A DNA stretch of 64,000 nt, taken from positions 930,001 to 994,000 of the forward strand of contig NZ_CP004393.1 in the NCBI RefSeq assembly GCF_000819565.1, written 5' to 3'. The stretch's first letter is position 1. Each line of letters starts with the position of its first letter. Positions 11,515-21,460 of the stretch are shown here, piece after piece. Under the pieces are notes generated by a model. That model was not told the origin of the DNA. It did no database searches and worked only from the letters and a program-made list of their open reading frames with translations. This stretch comes from Celeribacter indicus. Its GTDB lineage: Bacteria > Pseudomonadota > Alphaproteobacteria > Rhodobacterales > Rhodobacteraceae. Position numbers and translations under genes: made by a program.

Positions 11515-12373
11515 AGGGCCTGGAGTGTAGAAAATGGCATGACGAGAGGTCGATGTTCAGCCCGGTGTCCGGTCGGAGGGGCGGCAGCGCGCACAGCGAG
11601 CGGGACGGTCGCTCGCGCCTGGTCTGCGTTCAGTCGTGGGGAGCTTCGCGAGTTTTTCCCGCGCCAATCGCACCTCCTCTTCATAGAAGTCGTGCGCTGC
11701 TTGCCTGGAGCGCATTCGGACAATGTGCATCAATCTGGGAGCGGCGATCCACGGGGGGGTGTCAATGCGCGCCCTTCGAAGATCATGCTTTCGCGAAGCG
11801 CCTCGAATTTGCCTGCCCAGGTCGAACCTTCTTCTGGGGGATCTTGCTTTGTCGTCGCGGACAACTCCTGAATCAAGACGATGAGACACACCCATTTCCT
11901 GACCCGAACGCTGAAAGACGTGCGCATCGAAATAGCGATGAACGTCCTAGCCTAAAACATCAGGCAGGTGATCTGCCTGATCGGCATCCCGGCCCGCTAG
12001 GGGTCCAGTCGCCGCCCCTCCAGCTTTGGCGAGACCACGCGGGCCGCCAACCGCGCGAAGGAAGATCTGAGGCCGCTATTCCGGTTAGCGGGGAAAGTCA
12101 TCCTTAGAAAGACCCCGGCAACGAGTTTTGACATATCTCGGCCCAAAGCTGCCCTTCGACCAACACAACCCTGCACAGCGCTCCCTGCCCTTTGCTGGCC
12201 GTCGGACTCAAACCCCGCCTACGACGCCGTGACCTCAGAAACCCACTTTCAACAGTCACCGCTGAAAATTCTTAGCCGCGAGCGCAGCTAAGTAAGTTCT
12301 GTAAAACGGCCGGAAAATGACGAATAAACTACCGCGTTGCAGTAAAGATATGCAAAATATGTGCCATGGGTGA
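11515..12373. other. Long gene-poor spacer between fic and the Hachiman-like pair
   Basis: About 860 bases with no gene I can support. Short overlapping frames occur on both strands. The best is a minus-strand ATG frame at 11557-11715 (52 aa, MRSRQAAHDFYEEEVRLA), which is faintly like the small recombinase-associated protein at 3229-3429 (ARQAARDFVQQE) and may be a remnant. A stem CTTAGC/GCTAAG lies near 12271-12292. The last part becomes AT-richer, as in the adjacent helicase gene. The whole stretch looks like decayed sequence. Confidence 0.4.
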
Positions 12374-15300
12374 TCAAAGAAGGTCATCGAAATCATCGCC
12401 GAAATCATCAAACCCCTGGAGGATCAGTGCACGACGTATGTCGCCTTGAACTGCTTCGATAGGATCTAATGTGCCTGCCGTGAAATGAGTTCGTAACTCG
12501 TTGCAGGCGCGCAGAGAAATTATCCTAGAAGGATTTTTTATCGCTATGCGCAGTACGGTATGGTGTCTATCGTAGTCACCAGCCTTGACCATACGCTGCA
12601 GCATGGAGGCTATAGGTACCTCGTCAACACCTATCTCCAATGCGCGGTGGGCGGCAACTTGCGCAAACAGACTGCTGAGGAATCCTATATCTGGAAGGAT
12701 GCGAATAGCGAACCGTCTAGCACGATGAGCCGTTGCAGATTGACTGGATCTTATTTTCACCTCTCCTTCATGAGCACGTATAAAGTTTAGCAGGTGAGCC
12801 TCTATTTCAACAATTGTTTTCCCCCCACACCACATACGTGTGATATGCTTCAAAGCGTTGAGAACATCGGCAAAGGCTTTGTTTCGATCTAATGGTTTGC
12901 TCCAGGCGCGTCCAAACACGGCTTCCAACGAGGAACCTCTGACAAAGAGTTTGAGGTCGCTCTCGGAGAGTACACAGGTATCAAGAAGCCAGTCGATCCA
13001 CTCTGCGGTTGTCGATTCATGAACTGGTGCTAGGTGATACGCGGTGTCGACACGGGCTATGATTTCTGGAGGTATACCATTCCGTACTGCGAGTTCCTGC
13101 TGCCAATCCAGAACTGGGGGATCCGTGAGGGCCAACGCCGCAGCTTTAATTGCCTCTCGGCGTGCTGACAGCCACGCGTAGGCAGTCTCTTCGTTCAATG
13201 TACGCCGTTGGTGGTAGCCGAAGGACCCGCGTGCAATTCCGTCAAAGCCGATCTTGCCGTCCTGTGCGACTGCTGCAAGCCGTCGGATCATTCCCTGCAT
13301 TCGAGGGTCGCTTATTGCACTACTCTCTATTTGGTCGAGTAGCTGTTCGATCGGATCAAGGATTGGGCTACAAGCGTCTTTTTCCGAGAAAACTATAGGT
13401 AGTGGACTGATCGCAGGAAATTTCATTTCGGCAAGATCAATGAAGATCGGCGTTGCTGGCACCACAATTGCTACACCAGTTGCTGCATAGGCGGCACGAC
13501 CAGCTCTACCCAAAGCATTAAGGATTTCGTGGGGCTTTAGGTTTTGTCTAGGATTCCCGCTGGGATCGTCTTTTGCACTCCGGTCAGTGCCTGCAAGGAT
13601 AACTACATCGCATGGCAAATTGAGCCCTTGAGATATCGTTGATGTGGCTGCGACAACGTCTACCCCCAGAAGAGCCTCGTCTTTGGGACGTCTACTTTTA
13701 AAAACGCTTTCGACTAGTCGGCGCTCCACTGGCAGCAGATCGCCGTGGTGAACTGCTGCTCGCAAACCGGATGGGTCGAAGACAGCTTTGGCACATCCAA
13801 CGTCCGCAAGTGCAGCAGAGCGCAAAGCTTCTTGTGCTTCGTTCAAAGTCACATTCGCGGGCTTCAACAACTCATTAATGTGATCTCGAACGCTGCCACA
13901 AGCTTTCGTGTCAGCACAGAAAACAATCACACGCTTGCCGAGGGCAGCGTACTCTGCGGCGATTTCAGCCGCCACGATGTTCCTGTTGGCGGTCAGACTA
14001 TCATACTGATTTATCGCTAGAGGGGGCTGGTAGCTAGTTATTGGGCGAATGAGAAGTTTCTCGTGATCATTCGGGTGCCAACCGGCAATGAGGGAGAAAA
14101 GGCCAAGCGGATTTAGTTTGACTTTTTTTCGATCCGACGCAATGGGAAGGGCCTGTGCTGCAGCGTACGCTGCTTGCAATTCACTCTGATCATAGATTAC
14201 ACAAGAGCGCAGCTGACGTGTTGGCTTCCATGGATCATCGAAGACACGCACTTCACGTCCCCACACATTCTTCAGCCATTCAGAAATCGCATTTCCATTC
14301 GACACCATGGCTGAAAGAAGCAGGAGGTCAGCGTCTTTACGACACTCTAGAAAGGAGAGCAAAGCTAGCATTGCATCTATTGCACGACTGTCACCAGGCC
14401 CGATCTGACCCGCAGTATCAGCGCTAATCAGATGAAATTCGTCGAACACTAAGAGACCCACGTTTGCGAAGAGAGCCGGTTCTGAATTTATCAGCGCCAA
14501 ACAACGTTCAGGAGTCATTACTGCGATATCTGGGAGACGCTCACCGATTTCCTCAATATCAAGGTCTTCGACGCTGTTAGATTCTAAGTGACCGACCTCG
14601 CCCGAGAGATCCTCTTCTACTTGATCAACAAGCGCATGTGTGGGCGCGAGATAAACAACTCCTTTGCCAGCGCAGCGGGCAGCGGCGATCTTCAAGACCG
14701 CTAGAGTGGTTTTACCTGATCCAGTCGGCGATGTCATCACCATCGAAACGCCACGGTTTAGATAGCCGGTACGGACGGCTGCTAGGTGGTTCGTCCAAAG
14801 AAACGGACGTGTCTCTGCCTGAGTTGTCAGCCAAGATATCCAAGATGAGGCATTAGTTCCGCCACTGGGCACTGGGAGCTTAACAAGCATCGTTTCTCGC
14901 ACACCATCTATGAGAGCCATAAGAAGTGCCGCAAGATGATAGGGTCCTGAAAACTGCAGATATACTGGACCTTCAAAACTTCCGCCCGGGCCATCATCGA
15001 CCACACGAGCTAATGCCATTACTCGCTCAAGCCGCGATTTTATCTTCTCATAAGCAGCGTCATCGTCGGAAAAACCAAGTGCTTCTTTCGCCAACATCTG
15101 CACGACATAGGAGCATTCTCGATATAAAAGGTCAGCAGCCGCTTCGCGGCTTTCGTCATTCGGTATTCTGTCCTTTTCAAGATCACGTTCGACGACGGTA
15201 GCAAGCTCGCTGCGAGCAAACTCCCTAATGGACAAAATGAGTGTACGACGCGCCGCTCTGGCCTCCCCCTGCGCGCGTAGACGTGCCGCAGCCTCATGCG

Positions 15301-15676
15301 CATCGGCTGTACGTTCGGCAAGGAGGAAGAGTAAAATGCTAGATATCGAGGAATCGATTGCATCACTCGACACTAGACTAGGGCCTTCGCGGCGCGAACG
15401 CGCCGCCTGTGCGACGATCTGATGCGCGCTCGCTGCAACAAAAGCTGCAGCACGTCGCTGATCTGGACGAATGCCGAGCGCAACATAAGCCTCAAAGGTT
15501 GCCGCTAATCGCCGAATACGTTCCAGAGTGGCTTCGTCGTCAACGCCACCTATGCGTCCACGTACCGTTGCCAGAACGACGTGAGCCTCCGTTAAGAGTT
15601 GATCCAACGTTTCTGCATCAAGCCCCTTCAGATTTGGTGCGCTTCGCAAAAGACGGCGGGAGCTTTCATCAAACAC
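12374..15676 (-). CDS. SF2 helicase, probable HamB-like subunit of a Hachiman/AbpAB-type defence pair
   Basis: An 1100-aa superfamily 2 helicase. Walker A is SPTGSGKT (316-323) and motif II reads DEFH (412-415). A TSTISQGLNLPC segment (motif V) and ALGRAGRA (motif VI) give it a Ski2-like character. Residues 1-290 and the ~350 C-terminal residues are unassigned. It starts with GTG overlapping the stop of a PD-(D/E)xK-like gene by 8 bases. A small nuclease followed by a large Ski2-like helicase is the layout of Hachiman (HamA-HamB) and AbpAB, in which the helicase senses aberrant DNA and releases the nuclease. The codon usage is visibly AT-richer than in flanking genes, a sign of separate acquisition. 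Confidence 0.72.
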   Translation of the reverse strand: MFDESSRRLLRSAPNLKGLDAETLDQLLTEAHVVLATVRGRIGGVDDEATLERIRRLAATFEAYVALGIRPDQRRAAAFVAASAHQIVAQAARSRREGPSLVSSDAIDSSISSILLFLLAERTADAHEAAARLRAQGEARAARRTLILSIREFARSELATVVERDLEKDRIPNDESREAAADLLYRECSYVVQMLAKEALGFSDDDAAYEKIKSRLERVMALARVVDDGPGGSFEGPVYLQFSGPYHLAALLMALIDGVRETMLVKLPVPSGGTNASSWISWLTTQAETRPFLWTNHLAAVRTGYLNRGVSMVMTSPTGSGKTTLAVLKIAAARCAGKGVVYLAPTHALVDQVEEDLSGEVGHLESNSVEDLDIEEIGERLPDIAVMTPERCLALINSEPALFANVGLLVFDEFHLISADTAGQIGPGDSRAIDAMLALLSFLECRKDADLLLLSAMVSNGNAISEWLKNVWGREVRVFDDPWKPTRQLRSCVIYDQSELQAAYAAAQALPIASDRKKVKLNPLGLFSLIAGWHPNDHEKLLIRPITSYQPPLAINQYDSLTANRNIVAAEIAAEYAALGKRVIVFCADTKACGSVRDHINELLKPANVTLNEAQEALRSAALADVGCAKAVFDPSGLRAAVHHGDLLPVERRLVESVFKSRRPKDEALLGVDVVAATSTISQGLNLPCDVVILAGTDRSAKDDPSGNPRQNLKPHEILNALGRAGRAAYAATGVAIVVPATPIFIDLAEMKFPAISPLPIVFSEKDACSPILDPIEQLLDQIESSAISDPRMQGMIRRLAAVAQDGKIGFDGIARGSFGYHQRRTLNEETAYAWLSARREAIKAAALALTDPPVLDWQQELAVRNGIPPEIIARVDTAYHLAPVHESTTAEWIDWLLDTCVLSESDLKLFVRGSSLEAVFGRAWSKPLDRNKAFADVLNALKHITRMWCGGKTIVEIEAHLLNFIRAHEGEVKIRSSQSATAHRARRFAIRILPDIGFLSSLFAQVAAHRALEIGVDEVPIASMLQRMVKAGDYDRHHTVLRIAIKNPSRIISLRACNELRTHFTAGTLDPIEAVQGDIRRALILQGFDDFGDDFDDLL

Positions 15677-16547
15677 TTTTAATCTCTTCGGAAATCATTC
15701 GCACGCGATCTGCAACATCTTTGGAAATCTGGTCAAGTCCACCTCTAACATCTTTGAAAGCAAGAACTCCACCTATGCGAGAATCTGCGACGCCGGGGGC
15801 AACCCCTGCAAACCCCTTCATAATATGTGCGTATCCCCCTTTTATCTTGCGGTGATTTTCCCCCGTTGCCACAGAAACACGGAATTTCCGAACGTCATCC
15901 CAAATCATTCTATCGATTGCGGCTTCCGCAGCGTCACAGTCGAGGCCATTGATCCCACCCAAAAGGGTTGTCAGATCAGCAAGAATTTGATCATCTCGCT
16001 CACGATTTATTATGCCTCTGATCTCGTCCCAGACACTTCTGTAGATGAGATTCCTTGGCTTTTCGGATGCCTTATCTTCACATAGGATGAGCCGAGCAAT
16101 CTTCTTCTCTGCGATATCAACTTCAATGATAAATCCATCAAATCCTTTGTCCGCCTTTCGCACATGAGGAGCAGTCATGTGACCATTTGGAAGCGCAATA
16201 CGAGCAGCAATCCACGAAATATGTTGAAAGAGAAGACCATCTCGCTGTGCGATGTGATTTTTGATACGATCCATGGCCTTTTTTTTAACAGGGCCGGCGC
16301 CGCTTTTCAACAAATCCAAATCGGCTAGGTCCGGGCCAGATAGCTTGGCTAAGGCGTTCTCACATACATTTCCATGACGCGGCCGCCGGACCGGATCGAG
16401 CTCAGAGATCACCCTGAGTGCATTTCTTTCTTGGCGCAGATAAAGGTAAGCTAAGACGCGAATGAATTCATCATACCTCGCACCCTCGATGGACCATTCA
16501 GTCAATTCGCAATCGGAAGACGGGAAAGGCGTAAGAATAATTGGCAT
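15669..16547 (-). CDS. PD-(D/E)xK-like nuclease, probable HamA/DUF1837-like subunit
   Basis: A 292-aa protein directly upstream of, and overlapping, the large helicase gene. A restriction-type active site is visible: KGFDGFIIE (Asp137) and LILCEDKA (Glu157, Lys159), spaced as in D...ExK nucleases. The KGFDG phrase resembles the GFDAVH block of DUF1837 (HamA/AbpA). In Hachiman the nuclease is held inactive by HamB and degrades DNA when released. I could not confirm the family by alignment; a different nuclease paired with a helicase remains possible. The ATG at 16547 has only a weak ribosome site. Composition is AT-rich like its partner. Confidence 0.6.
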   Translation of the reverse strand: MPIILTPFPSSDCELTEWSIEGARYDEFIRVLAYLYLRQERNALRVISELDPVRRPRHGNVCENALAKLSGPDLADLDLLKSGAGPVKKKAMDRIKNHIAQRDGLLFQHISWIAARIALPNGHMTAPHVRKADKGFDGFIIEVDIAEKKIARLILCEDKASEKPRNLIYRSVWDEIRGIINRERDDQILADLTTLLGGINGLDCDAAEAAIDRMIWDDVRKFRVSVATGENHRKIKGGYAHIMKGFAGVAPGVADSRIGGVLAFKDVRGGLDQISKDVADRVRMISEEIKSV

Positions 16548-16751
16548 TCGGTGCGATCAAAAGGCTGATAATTTTTGGATGATGTCGCACGTGCAGGTTG
16601 AAGTCCAGCCCATTTTCATTCTAGTACGGGGTCGGAAATTGAAAGCGCGTAGCGCAACATGCTCGCTCAGGCACGACGCAGAAGGTACGTTGCCGTGCAG
16701 ACCTCAGGCCGCTTTCCGCCCTTAACGCCCATCGCTTGTCCCGCTCACTGG

Positions 16752-17363
16752 CTAAAGCCGCTTTGCCTTGGGTTGGTGCAGACGTCTGCTGACGTTGGTA
16801 CGGAAGGTGTTGCGCAGATCTTTGTTGATCAGGTCGAGGTCGAACCATTCCGAGTCGAAATGCCCACCTGCCCAGCGAAGATGCGCCTTGTGGTCGTCAT
16901 GGTCGGGGTCGCGGATGGTTTCGAGAAAGTCGGCATAAGACCAGGGGCCACCGACATCCTCCGGAGGTCGAGCGCGGGCACCTTCGATGCATTCGGCATG
17001 ACGGGGCAGGGGATCGAGGGAGAGCCATTCCTCGATCCGGATCACATGGGTCCAGTCATCGCCAAAGTCATAGAGATAGCTGAAGGCGAGATCCTGCCCC
17101 GTGAAGTCCGCCAGACTGACCTCGGAGTAGTTGAAGACCTTCACTCCGCCGAAACCGTCCTCCAACGGGCCGGGATCGCCATAGCGCAAGCCGCCGATCC
17201 GGAACTCATGCAGGTGGCTGTCGGTCCAACTGAACGCCGCCTGCAGCACCAGATGAAGCTTGTCGAGCGTCCAGTCTGCCGGCACGACAAGACGCCGCCA
17301 AATGGGCGGGTCTATGTCGGCCAGCGACACATGCAGACGGACGGCGTTCACCGGCTGGTACAT
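16752..17363 (-). CDS. pRiA4b ORF-3-like protein, 203 aa
   Basis: This matches the plasmid pRiA4b ORF-3 family: LHVSLADIDPPIWRRLVVP, then TLDKLHLVLQAAFSW, SHLHEF and FSYLYDFGDDWTHVI are its conserved blocks. The function is unknown; members are common on plasmids and integrative elements. The start is set at the ATG preceded by AGGAAG (17363) rather than the longer frame, which would run into the H-NS gene. It follows the H-NS gene by 16 bases on the same strand. Confidence 0.85.
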   Translation of the reverse strand: MYQPVNAVRLHVSLADIDPPIWRRLVVPADWTLDKLHLVLQAAFSWTDSHLHEFRIGGLRYGDPGPLEDGFGGVKVFNYSEVSLADFTGQDLAFSYLYDFGDDWTHVIRIEEWLSLDPLPRHAECIEGARARPPEDVGGPWSYADFLETIRDPDHDDHKAHLRWAGGHFDSEWFDLDLINKDLRNTFRTNVSRRLHQPKAKRL

Positions 17364-17379
17364 GGCGGATGCTTCCTGA

Positions 17380-17697
17380 TCAGATTGCGAAGTCCTCAAG
17401 CGATTTGCCGGAGGCCAGCGCGTCTGCGATCCATCCCGGTTTGCGGCCGCGGCCCGACCAGGTGATCTCGGAGTTTTCCGGATGACGGTATTTGGGTTCC
17501 GATGCTGCGCGTTTACGGATGGGCGCAGCTTCAACCAGTTCGTTGAGACTGAAACCGAGTTCGCGCGCCAGTTCGTCGACCTTGGCGCGGGCTTCGGCTT
17601 TACGACGTTCCTCGAAACTGGTGATGGCCTTTGCGACGTTCTTTTCCAGATGCTTCAACTCCGCGAGGGAAAGGGTGCTCAGGTCGATATCAGCCAT
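17380..17697 (-). CDS. H-NS family nucleoid/silencing protein, 105 aa
   Basis: The C-terminus KYRHPENSEITWSGRGRKPGWI is the H-NS-type AT-hook-like DNA-binding motif (alphaproteobacterial HvrA-like form). The N-terminal 45 residues form the oligomerisation helix (LSLAELKHLEKNVAKAITSF). The start is the ATG preceded by GAGGATAAT. H-NS proteins bind AT-rich DNA and silence foreign genes; an element-borne copy may quieten the element in a new host. It shares an operon with the pRiA4b ORF-3-like gene. Confidence 0.9.
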   Translation of the reverse strand: MADIDLSTLSLAELKHLEKNVAKAITSFEERRKAEARAKVDELARELGFSLNELVEAAPIRKRAASEPKYRHPENSEITWSGRGRKPGWIADALASGKSLEDFAI

Positions 17698-17993
17698 ATT
17701 ATCCTCATTTATGCCCGAGCAGTTTGACCTCGGGAGTTTTGAAAGGTGCTCGCCGGTCCCTGGCCGTTCAGAGCCGTGATTGCCAGACAGATAAACGCAC
17801 ATAGTGGGGGGAATACAACCAGCCTGAGGTTGAATCTGCGCCCAGGCAGGGGATTGGGCCATGCGGTGTCCTTTAGAAAACGCGAAGCCGGGGAAAACCT
17901 TCCCCCTGATCGGCACTGGTGTTGCCTATGCACCTCCTTCAGTGGGGAGAACCACGCGACGCCCTCCTGAGAGTTAGAGTGCGGACGGGTTTT
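17698..17993. other. Divergent intergenic region between H-NS and ardC genes
   Basis: About 300 bases holding the outward promoters of the H-NS operon (minus) and of ardC (plus). I see no gene. A structured leader for ardC begins at 17994. Confidence 0.5.
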
Positions 17994-18043
17994 CCGTGAC
18001 GGGTTGAGGGCTGGAGAAGAGGTCTCCGGCGCCCGTCGCGGAG
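17994..18043 (+). promoter_or_regulatory. Class A hairpin leader of ardC, copy 1
   Basis: Outer stem CCGTGACGGG/CCCGTCGCGG (10 bp, one G-U) encloses a TTGAG linker and inner stem GCTGGAG/CTCCGGC (loop AAGAGGT). The 3' strand runs straight into GGAG, the Shine-Dalgarno of ardC, 9 bases before its ATG. Related leaders precede parB, the gene at 27883 and the gene at 30912. Confidence 0.75.
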
Positions 18044-18052
18044 AACATCTCG

Positions 18053-19009
18053 ATGGCCAGACAGGATCGCGTCGGCGGTGGCGCGCGCAGCAATCTTTAC
18101 GACGATATCACTGGCAAGATCATCGCCGAACTGGAGGAGGGGCGTTTGCCGTGGGTTCAGCCCTGGGGCACGGCGGCGGCAAAGGCATCGCTTGCCATGC
18201 CGAGGAACGCAGCGACTTCGAGGCAATATTCCGGGATCAACGTCCTGATCCTCTGGGGCGCAGTGGTCCAGCATGGCTTCCCGACCCAGCATTGGCTCAC
18301 CTTCCGCCAGGCGCTGTCGCTCGGTGGAAATGTGAGGAAGGGCGAACGCGGCACCACCGTTGTCTATGCCGATCGTTTCACGCCCGAAGATGAAAAGCGC
18401 CGGGCCCGTGAGACCGGTGATGAGCCGGGGCGCATCCCGTTCCTCAAGCGCTTCACTGTGTTCAATGCTGCGCAGTGCGAGGGCCTTCCTGAGGAGATCG
18501 CCGTTGAGGCCCCGCCACCGCCGCCTGGCCTGATCGAGCCGCAGGTCGAGGCGCTGATCCGGGCCACCGGCATCGACTTCCGCATCGGTGGGGATCGCGC
18601 CTATTACGTGCCCGCCCATGACTATGTGCAGGTGCCGCCTCCGCAGGCCTATTTCGAGCCGATCAACTGGCACCGTACTGCCCTGCACGAGATGGGGCAT
18701 GCGACAGGTCACGCCTCGCGGCTCGGACGGGATTTTTCGGGCGGCTTCGGTACGAAGAAATACGCGTTCGAGGAACTGGTGGCCGAGATGAGCGCCGCCT
18801 TCTGCTGTGCCTCGCTGGGTATCGTGCCGACGGTGCGCCATGCCGATTATATCGGATCCTGGCTGGAAGTGCTGCGCGAAGACAATCGCGCCGTCGTCCG
18901 CGCGGCCTCACAGGCCAGCAAGGCGGCCGACTGGCTGCTGTCGTATCTGCCGGGCGCGGATGCTGGTGAACCGGATTCCGTAGTCACCGAGGGGAGGGTT
19001 GCGGCATGA
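18053..19009 (+). CDS. ArdC-like antirestriction protein with zinc-metallopeptidase motif
   Basis: A 318-aa protein with the ArdC N-terminal single-strand-DNA-binding domain (NLYDDITGKIIAELEEGRLPW, then RQYSGINVLIL and FRQALSLGGNVRKGE) and a C-terminal zincin-like domain. HEMGH (212-216) gives the zinc-binding site, with FEELVAEMSAAF as the likely third ligand region. ArdC proteins protect incoming plasmid DNA from host restriction during conjugation. The ATG is 9 bases after GGAG, which forms the base of a hairpin leader. The stop overlaps the next gene as ATGA. Confidence 0.92.
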   Translation: MARQDRVGGGARSNLYDDITGKIIAELEEGRLPWVQPWGTAAAKASLAMPRNAATSRQYSGINVLILWGAVVQHGFPTQHWLTFRQALSLGGNVRKGERGTTVVYADRFTPEDEKRRARETGDEPGRIPFLKRFTVFNAAQCEGLPEEIAVEAPPPPPGLIEPQVEALIRATGIDFRIGGDRAYYVPAHDYVQVPPPQAYFEPINWHRTALHEMGHATGHASRLGRDFSGGFGTKKYAFEELVAEMSAAFCCASLGIVPTVRHADYIGSWLEVLREDNRAVVRAASQASKAADWLLSYLPGADAGEPDSVVTEGRVAA

Positions 19010-19401
19010 TCCTCCTGACCGGCACTCAGCGCGACCGTCTGCTGGCCAATGGGCGTGACCGCGATCAGGATCACATCCCGGTGGTGAAGTTCTTCAATCC
19101 CTTCGGCGCCGGGGTCTGGCTTGCCACTGAACTGGACGACGGTGGCGACATCATGTTCGGGTTGGCCGATCTCGGCTATCCCGAACTTGGGTCGTGGAGC
19201 CTTGAGGAACTGCGCTCCGTCCGGCTGCCCTTCGGCATGGGGATCGAGCGTGATCTGCTCTTCACGGGGGATTTTCCGATCTCCGTCTGGGCGGAGGCCG
19301 CGCGCGAAACCGGCAGCATTCGCGCCGCCGAACAGCGCCTCTATCGACTGGGAGCCAGCTTGCCTCACACTTCCTCCTATAATGAGAGCCGGATCCCCTG
19401 A
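19006..19401 (+). CDS. DUF2958 family protein, 131 aa
   Basis: MILLTGTQRDRLLANGR followed by PVVKFFNPFGAGVWLATELD is the DUF2958 signature. The function is unknown, but these genes almost always follow ardC-like genes on plasmids and ICEs. Here the ATG overlaps the ardC stop, so the two are translationally coupled. Full length for the family. Confidence 0.88.
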   Translation: MILLTGTQRDRLLANGRDRDQDHIPVVKFFNPFGAGVWLATELDDGGDIMFGLADLGYPELGSWSLEELRSVRLPFGMGIERDLLFTGDFPISVWAEAARETGSIRAAEQRLYRLGASLPHTSSYNESRIP

Positions 19402-19515
19402 TCTGCGGCTTTCAGGCTTTCCGGCTCGCGTCGCACTCTCTGGAAGAGGGCGGCGCATCTCCCATGACGCGGTGAAAGCCCGGCATGTTGCCCGCTGCCC
19501 GTCTGGACGCAGAAA

Positions 19516-19995
19516 ATGACACGCAATCAGATCAGCTTCAGCGCCGATGCGCAGTTCTCGGCGCAGGAACAGGCCATCATCTCCGAGGCGCGACAGATCC
19601 TGCTCCGCAATCTGAACCAGAATCCGGTCCTGACCTCCTGGCAGGCGGTGCTCGATTATTGCGCGCTCAGCGTTAGGGGTGACGTTGAGCGTCTGCATGC
19701 GCTCTATCTCGACCGCAAGAACCGCCTGATCTGCGATGAGCAACTGGCGGTCGGGACTGTAGATCATGTCCCGGTCTATCCGCGCGAGGTGTTGAAGCGC
19801 GCCCTTCTGCTTGGGGCGAGCGCCCTGATCCTGGTCCACAATCACCCGGCCGGCGATCCTGAACCCTCGGAGGCCGATCTGAAAATGACGCTGGAAATCC
19901 AGAAAGCCTGCGCTGCCCTGGGCATCGTCTTGCATGACCACATCATTACCGGAGCAGGTCGTGAAACCAGTCTCCGGGCAAGAGGCGATATCTGA
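19516..19995 (+). CDS. radC: RadC/JAB-domain protein, 159 aa
   Basis: A RadC-type JAMM domain: HNHPAGDPEPSEAD (His108, His110, Ser118, Asp121) is the metal-binding site, preceded by LDRKNRLICDEQLAVGT. The helix-hairpin-helix of chromosomal RadC is absent, as usual for mobile-element versions. A role in DNA repair is not supported for the family and the substrate is unknown. It lies 114 bases after DUF2958 in the same direction; the ATG has no strong ribosome site. Confidence 0.9.
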   Translation: MTRNQISFSADAQFSAQEQAIISEARQILLRNLNQNPVLTSWQAVLDYCALSVRGDVERLHALYLDRKNRLICDEQLAVGTVDHVPVYPREVLKRALLLGASALILVHNHPAGDPEPSEADLKMTLEIQKACAALGIVLHDHIITGAGRETSLRARGDI

Positions 19996-20117
19996 TCTGG
20001 GACAGGTCCGGAAATGCGCAGCGATTAGACGGGGAAAAGGGGATGACTTATACCAAGGATGGAGGCCTCGGATGCGTCCTATGGGTTCCTGTTCAACAAA
20101 TGATAACCTTGGATCGA

Positions 20118-20480
20118 ATGATGAAGAAACTGCTTCTGGCTGGTGCCTGCGCCTTTGGAATCTCCACTGCGGCCTTCGCCGCGCTGCCGCCCCATGCAGA
20201 CAGTGCCTGGCAGATGACCACCATCTTCGAGAGCGAAGAAGTGATCGGGGCAATTGAGGGCTCGTTCATCGTCTCGATGGAATATCAAGGCGCGGACGAG
20301 GCCGGCGTCCTTCAATGGCGCCTGCGCACTGATTCCTGTGTTTTTGTGATCGGCTTGAAGGCATTGCCGATGTCGGAGAGCGAGGGTGGTGTTCCGATGG
20401 TTGGCCGGGTGGACTACGAGATTGCCGGTATCAGGCGTGTGGACGAACTTTGCGCAACCCTGGATGCGCTCCGGAACTGA
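20118..20480 (+). CDS. Secreted hypothetical protein, 120 aa
   Basis: The N-terminus MMKKLLLAGACAFGISTAAF is a classic signal peptide with cleavage near AFA-ALP, so the mature protein of about 98 residues should be periplasmic. It has two cysteines in the mature part (SCVFVIG and ELCATL) that could form a disulphide. I do not recognise a family. Two adjacent ATGs (20118 and 20121) are possible, and a longer in-frame start at 20043 would bury the signal peptide and was not used. Confidence 0.65.
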   Translation: MMKKLLLAGACAFGISTAAFAALPPHADSAWQMTTIFESEEVIGAIEGSFIVSMEYQGADEAGVLQWRLRTDSCVFVIGLKALPMSESEGGVPMVGRVDYEIAGIRRVDELCATLDALRN

Positions 20481-21133
20481 CCAGCGTATTGCACTCTCCG
20501 CCGGGCGTGAGCACGTCGAAATCAGGCCGCGCTTACGCAGGTTGGACATGACTGCGATACCATGGGTGCGGTGCAGGCGCTTGTACAAGAATTGAGGATG
20601 ATGGCGATGGCAGTGCCGACATCAAAGGAAGAGTTGCTTGCAGCGATTTCGCTGACATTTGATCGGCTTTATGCGGATCTCGCGCGGGTCCCGGTGGCCC
20701 GCGCGCGGGAAGCCTCGCTGGAGGGTCATGCGGCGGGCACGATGATGAGCCCGGCCGATCTGGTGGCCTACCTGATCGGCTGGAACGAACTGGTCTTGAA
20801 ATGGTTGGATCGCGACGACAGAGGCGAGCAAGTCGACTTTCCCGAGACCGGGTTCAAATGGAATGAACTCGGGCAGCTGGCGCGGAAATTTTACGACGAC
20901 CATCAATCCCTGGACTGGAACGACCTGCTGGCCCGCCTCTTAGAGGCAAAGGGGCGACTGGTTGAGACCATTGCAGCACGGTCAGACAATGAACTTTACG
21001 GACAGCCTTGGTATGGCAAATGGACCAAGGGCCGCATGAGCCAGTTCAATACTTCTTCGCCCTATGCGAATGCACGGGGATGAACCGCTCCGGGTTTGCC
21101 GGAGGCTCCAACTCTTGAGTAGGATGGAGCATC

Positions 21134-21460
21134 ATGAGCAAGACAACGAACAAATATTCCCCTGAAGTGCGCGAGCGAGCGGTTCGTATGGTTTTGGACA
21201 ACGCCGGTCAGCATGAGAGCCGCTGGCAAGCGATCGTATCGATCTCGGCGAAGATAGGCTGTTCGACGAACACGCTGAATGACTGGGTCAAAAAGGCAGA
21301 GATTGATCGTGGCGACCGTGCTGGGGTCAGTACCGAGATGGCCGAGAAGATGAAGGCGCTGGAGCGCGAGAACCGCGAACTCAAGCAGGCGAATGAGATC
21401 CTGCGGAAGGCGTCGGCGTATTTTGCGATGGCGGAGCTCGACCGCCGACCGAAGTCATGA
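21134..21460 (+). CDS. IS3-family transposase OrfA
   Basis: A 108-aa N-terminal transposase protein. The helix-turn-helix segment is [15 protein letters not shown]...[16 protein letters not shown], followed by a leucine-zipper-like coiled coil ([19 protein letters not shown]) for dimerisation. It binds the terminal repeats. The ATG follows AGGATGGAG. Its stop overlaps the orfB ATG as ATGA. Confidence 0.95.
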   Translation: MSKTTNKYSPEVRERAVRMVLDNAGQHESRWQAIVSISAKIGCSTNTLNDWVKKAEIDRGDRAGVSTEMAEKMKALERENRELKQANEILRKASAYFAMAELDRRPKS

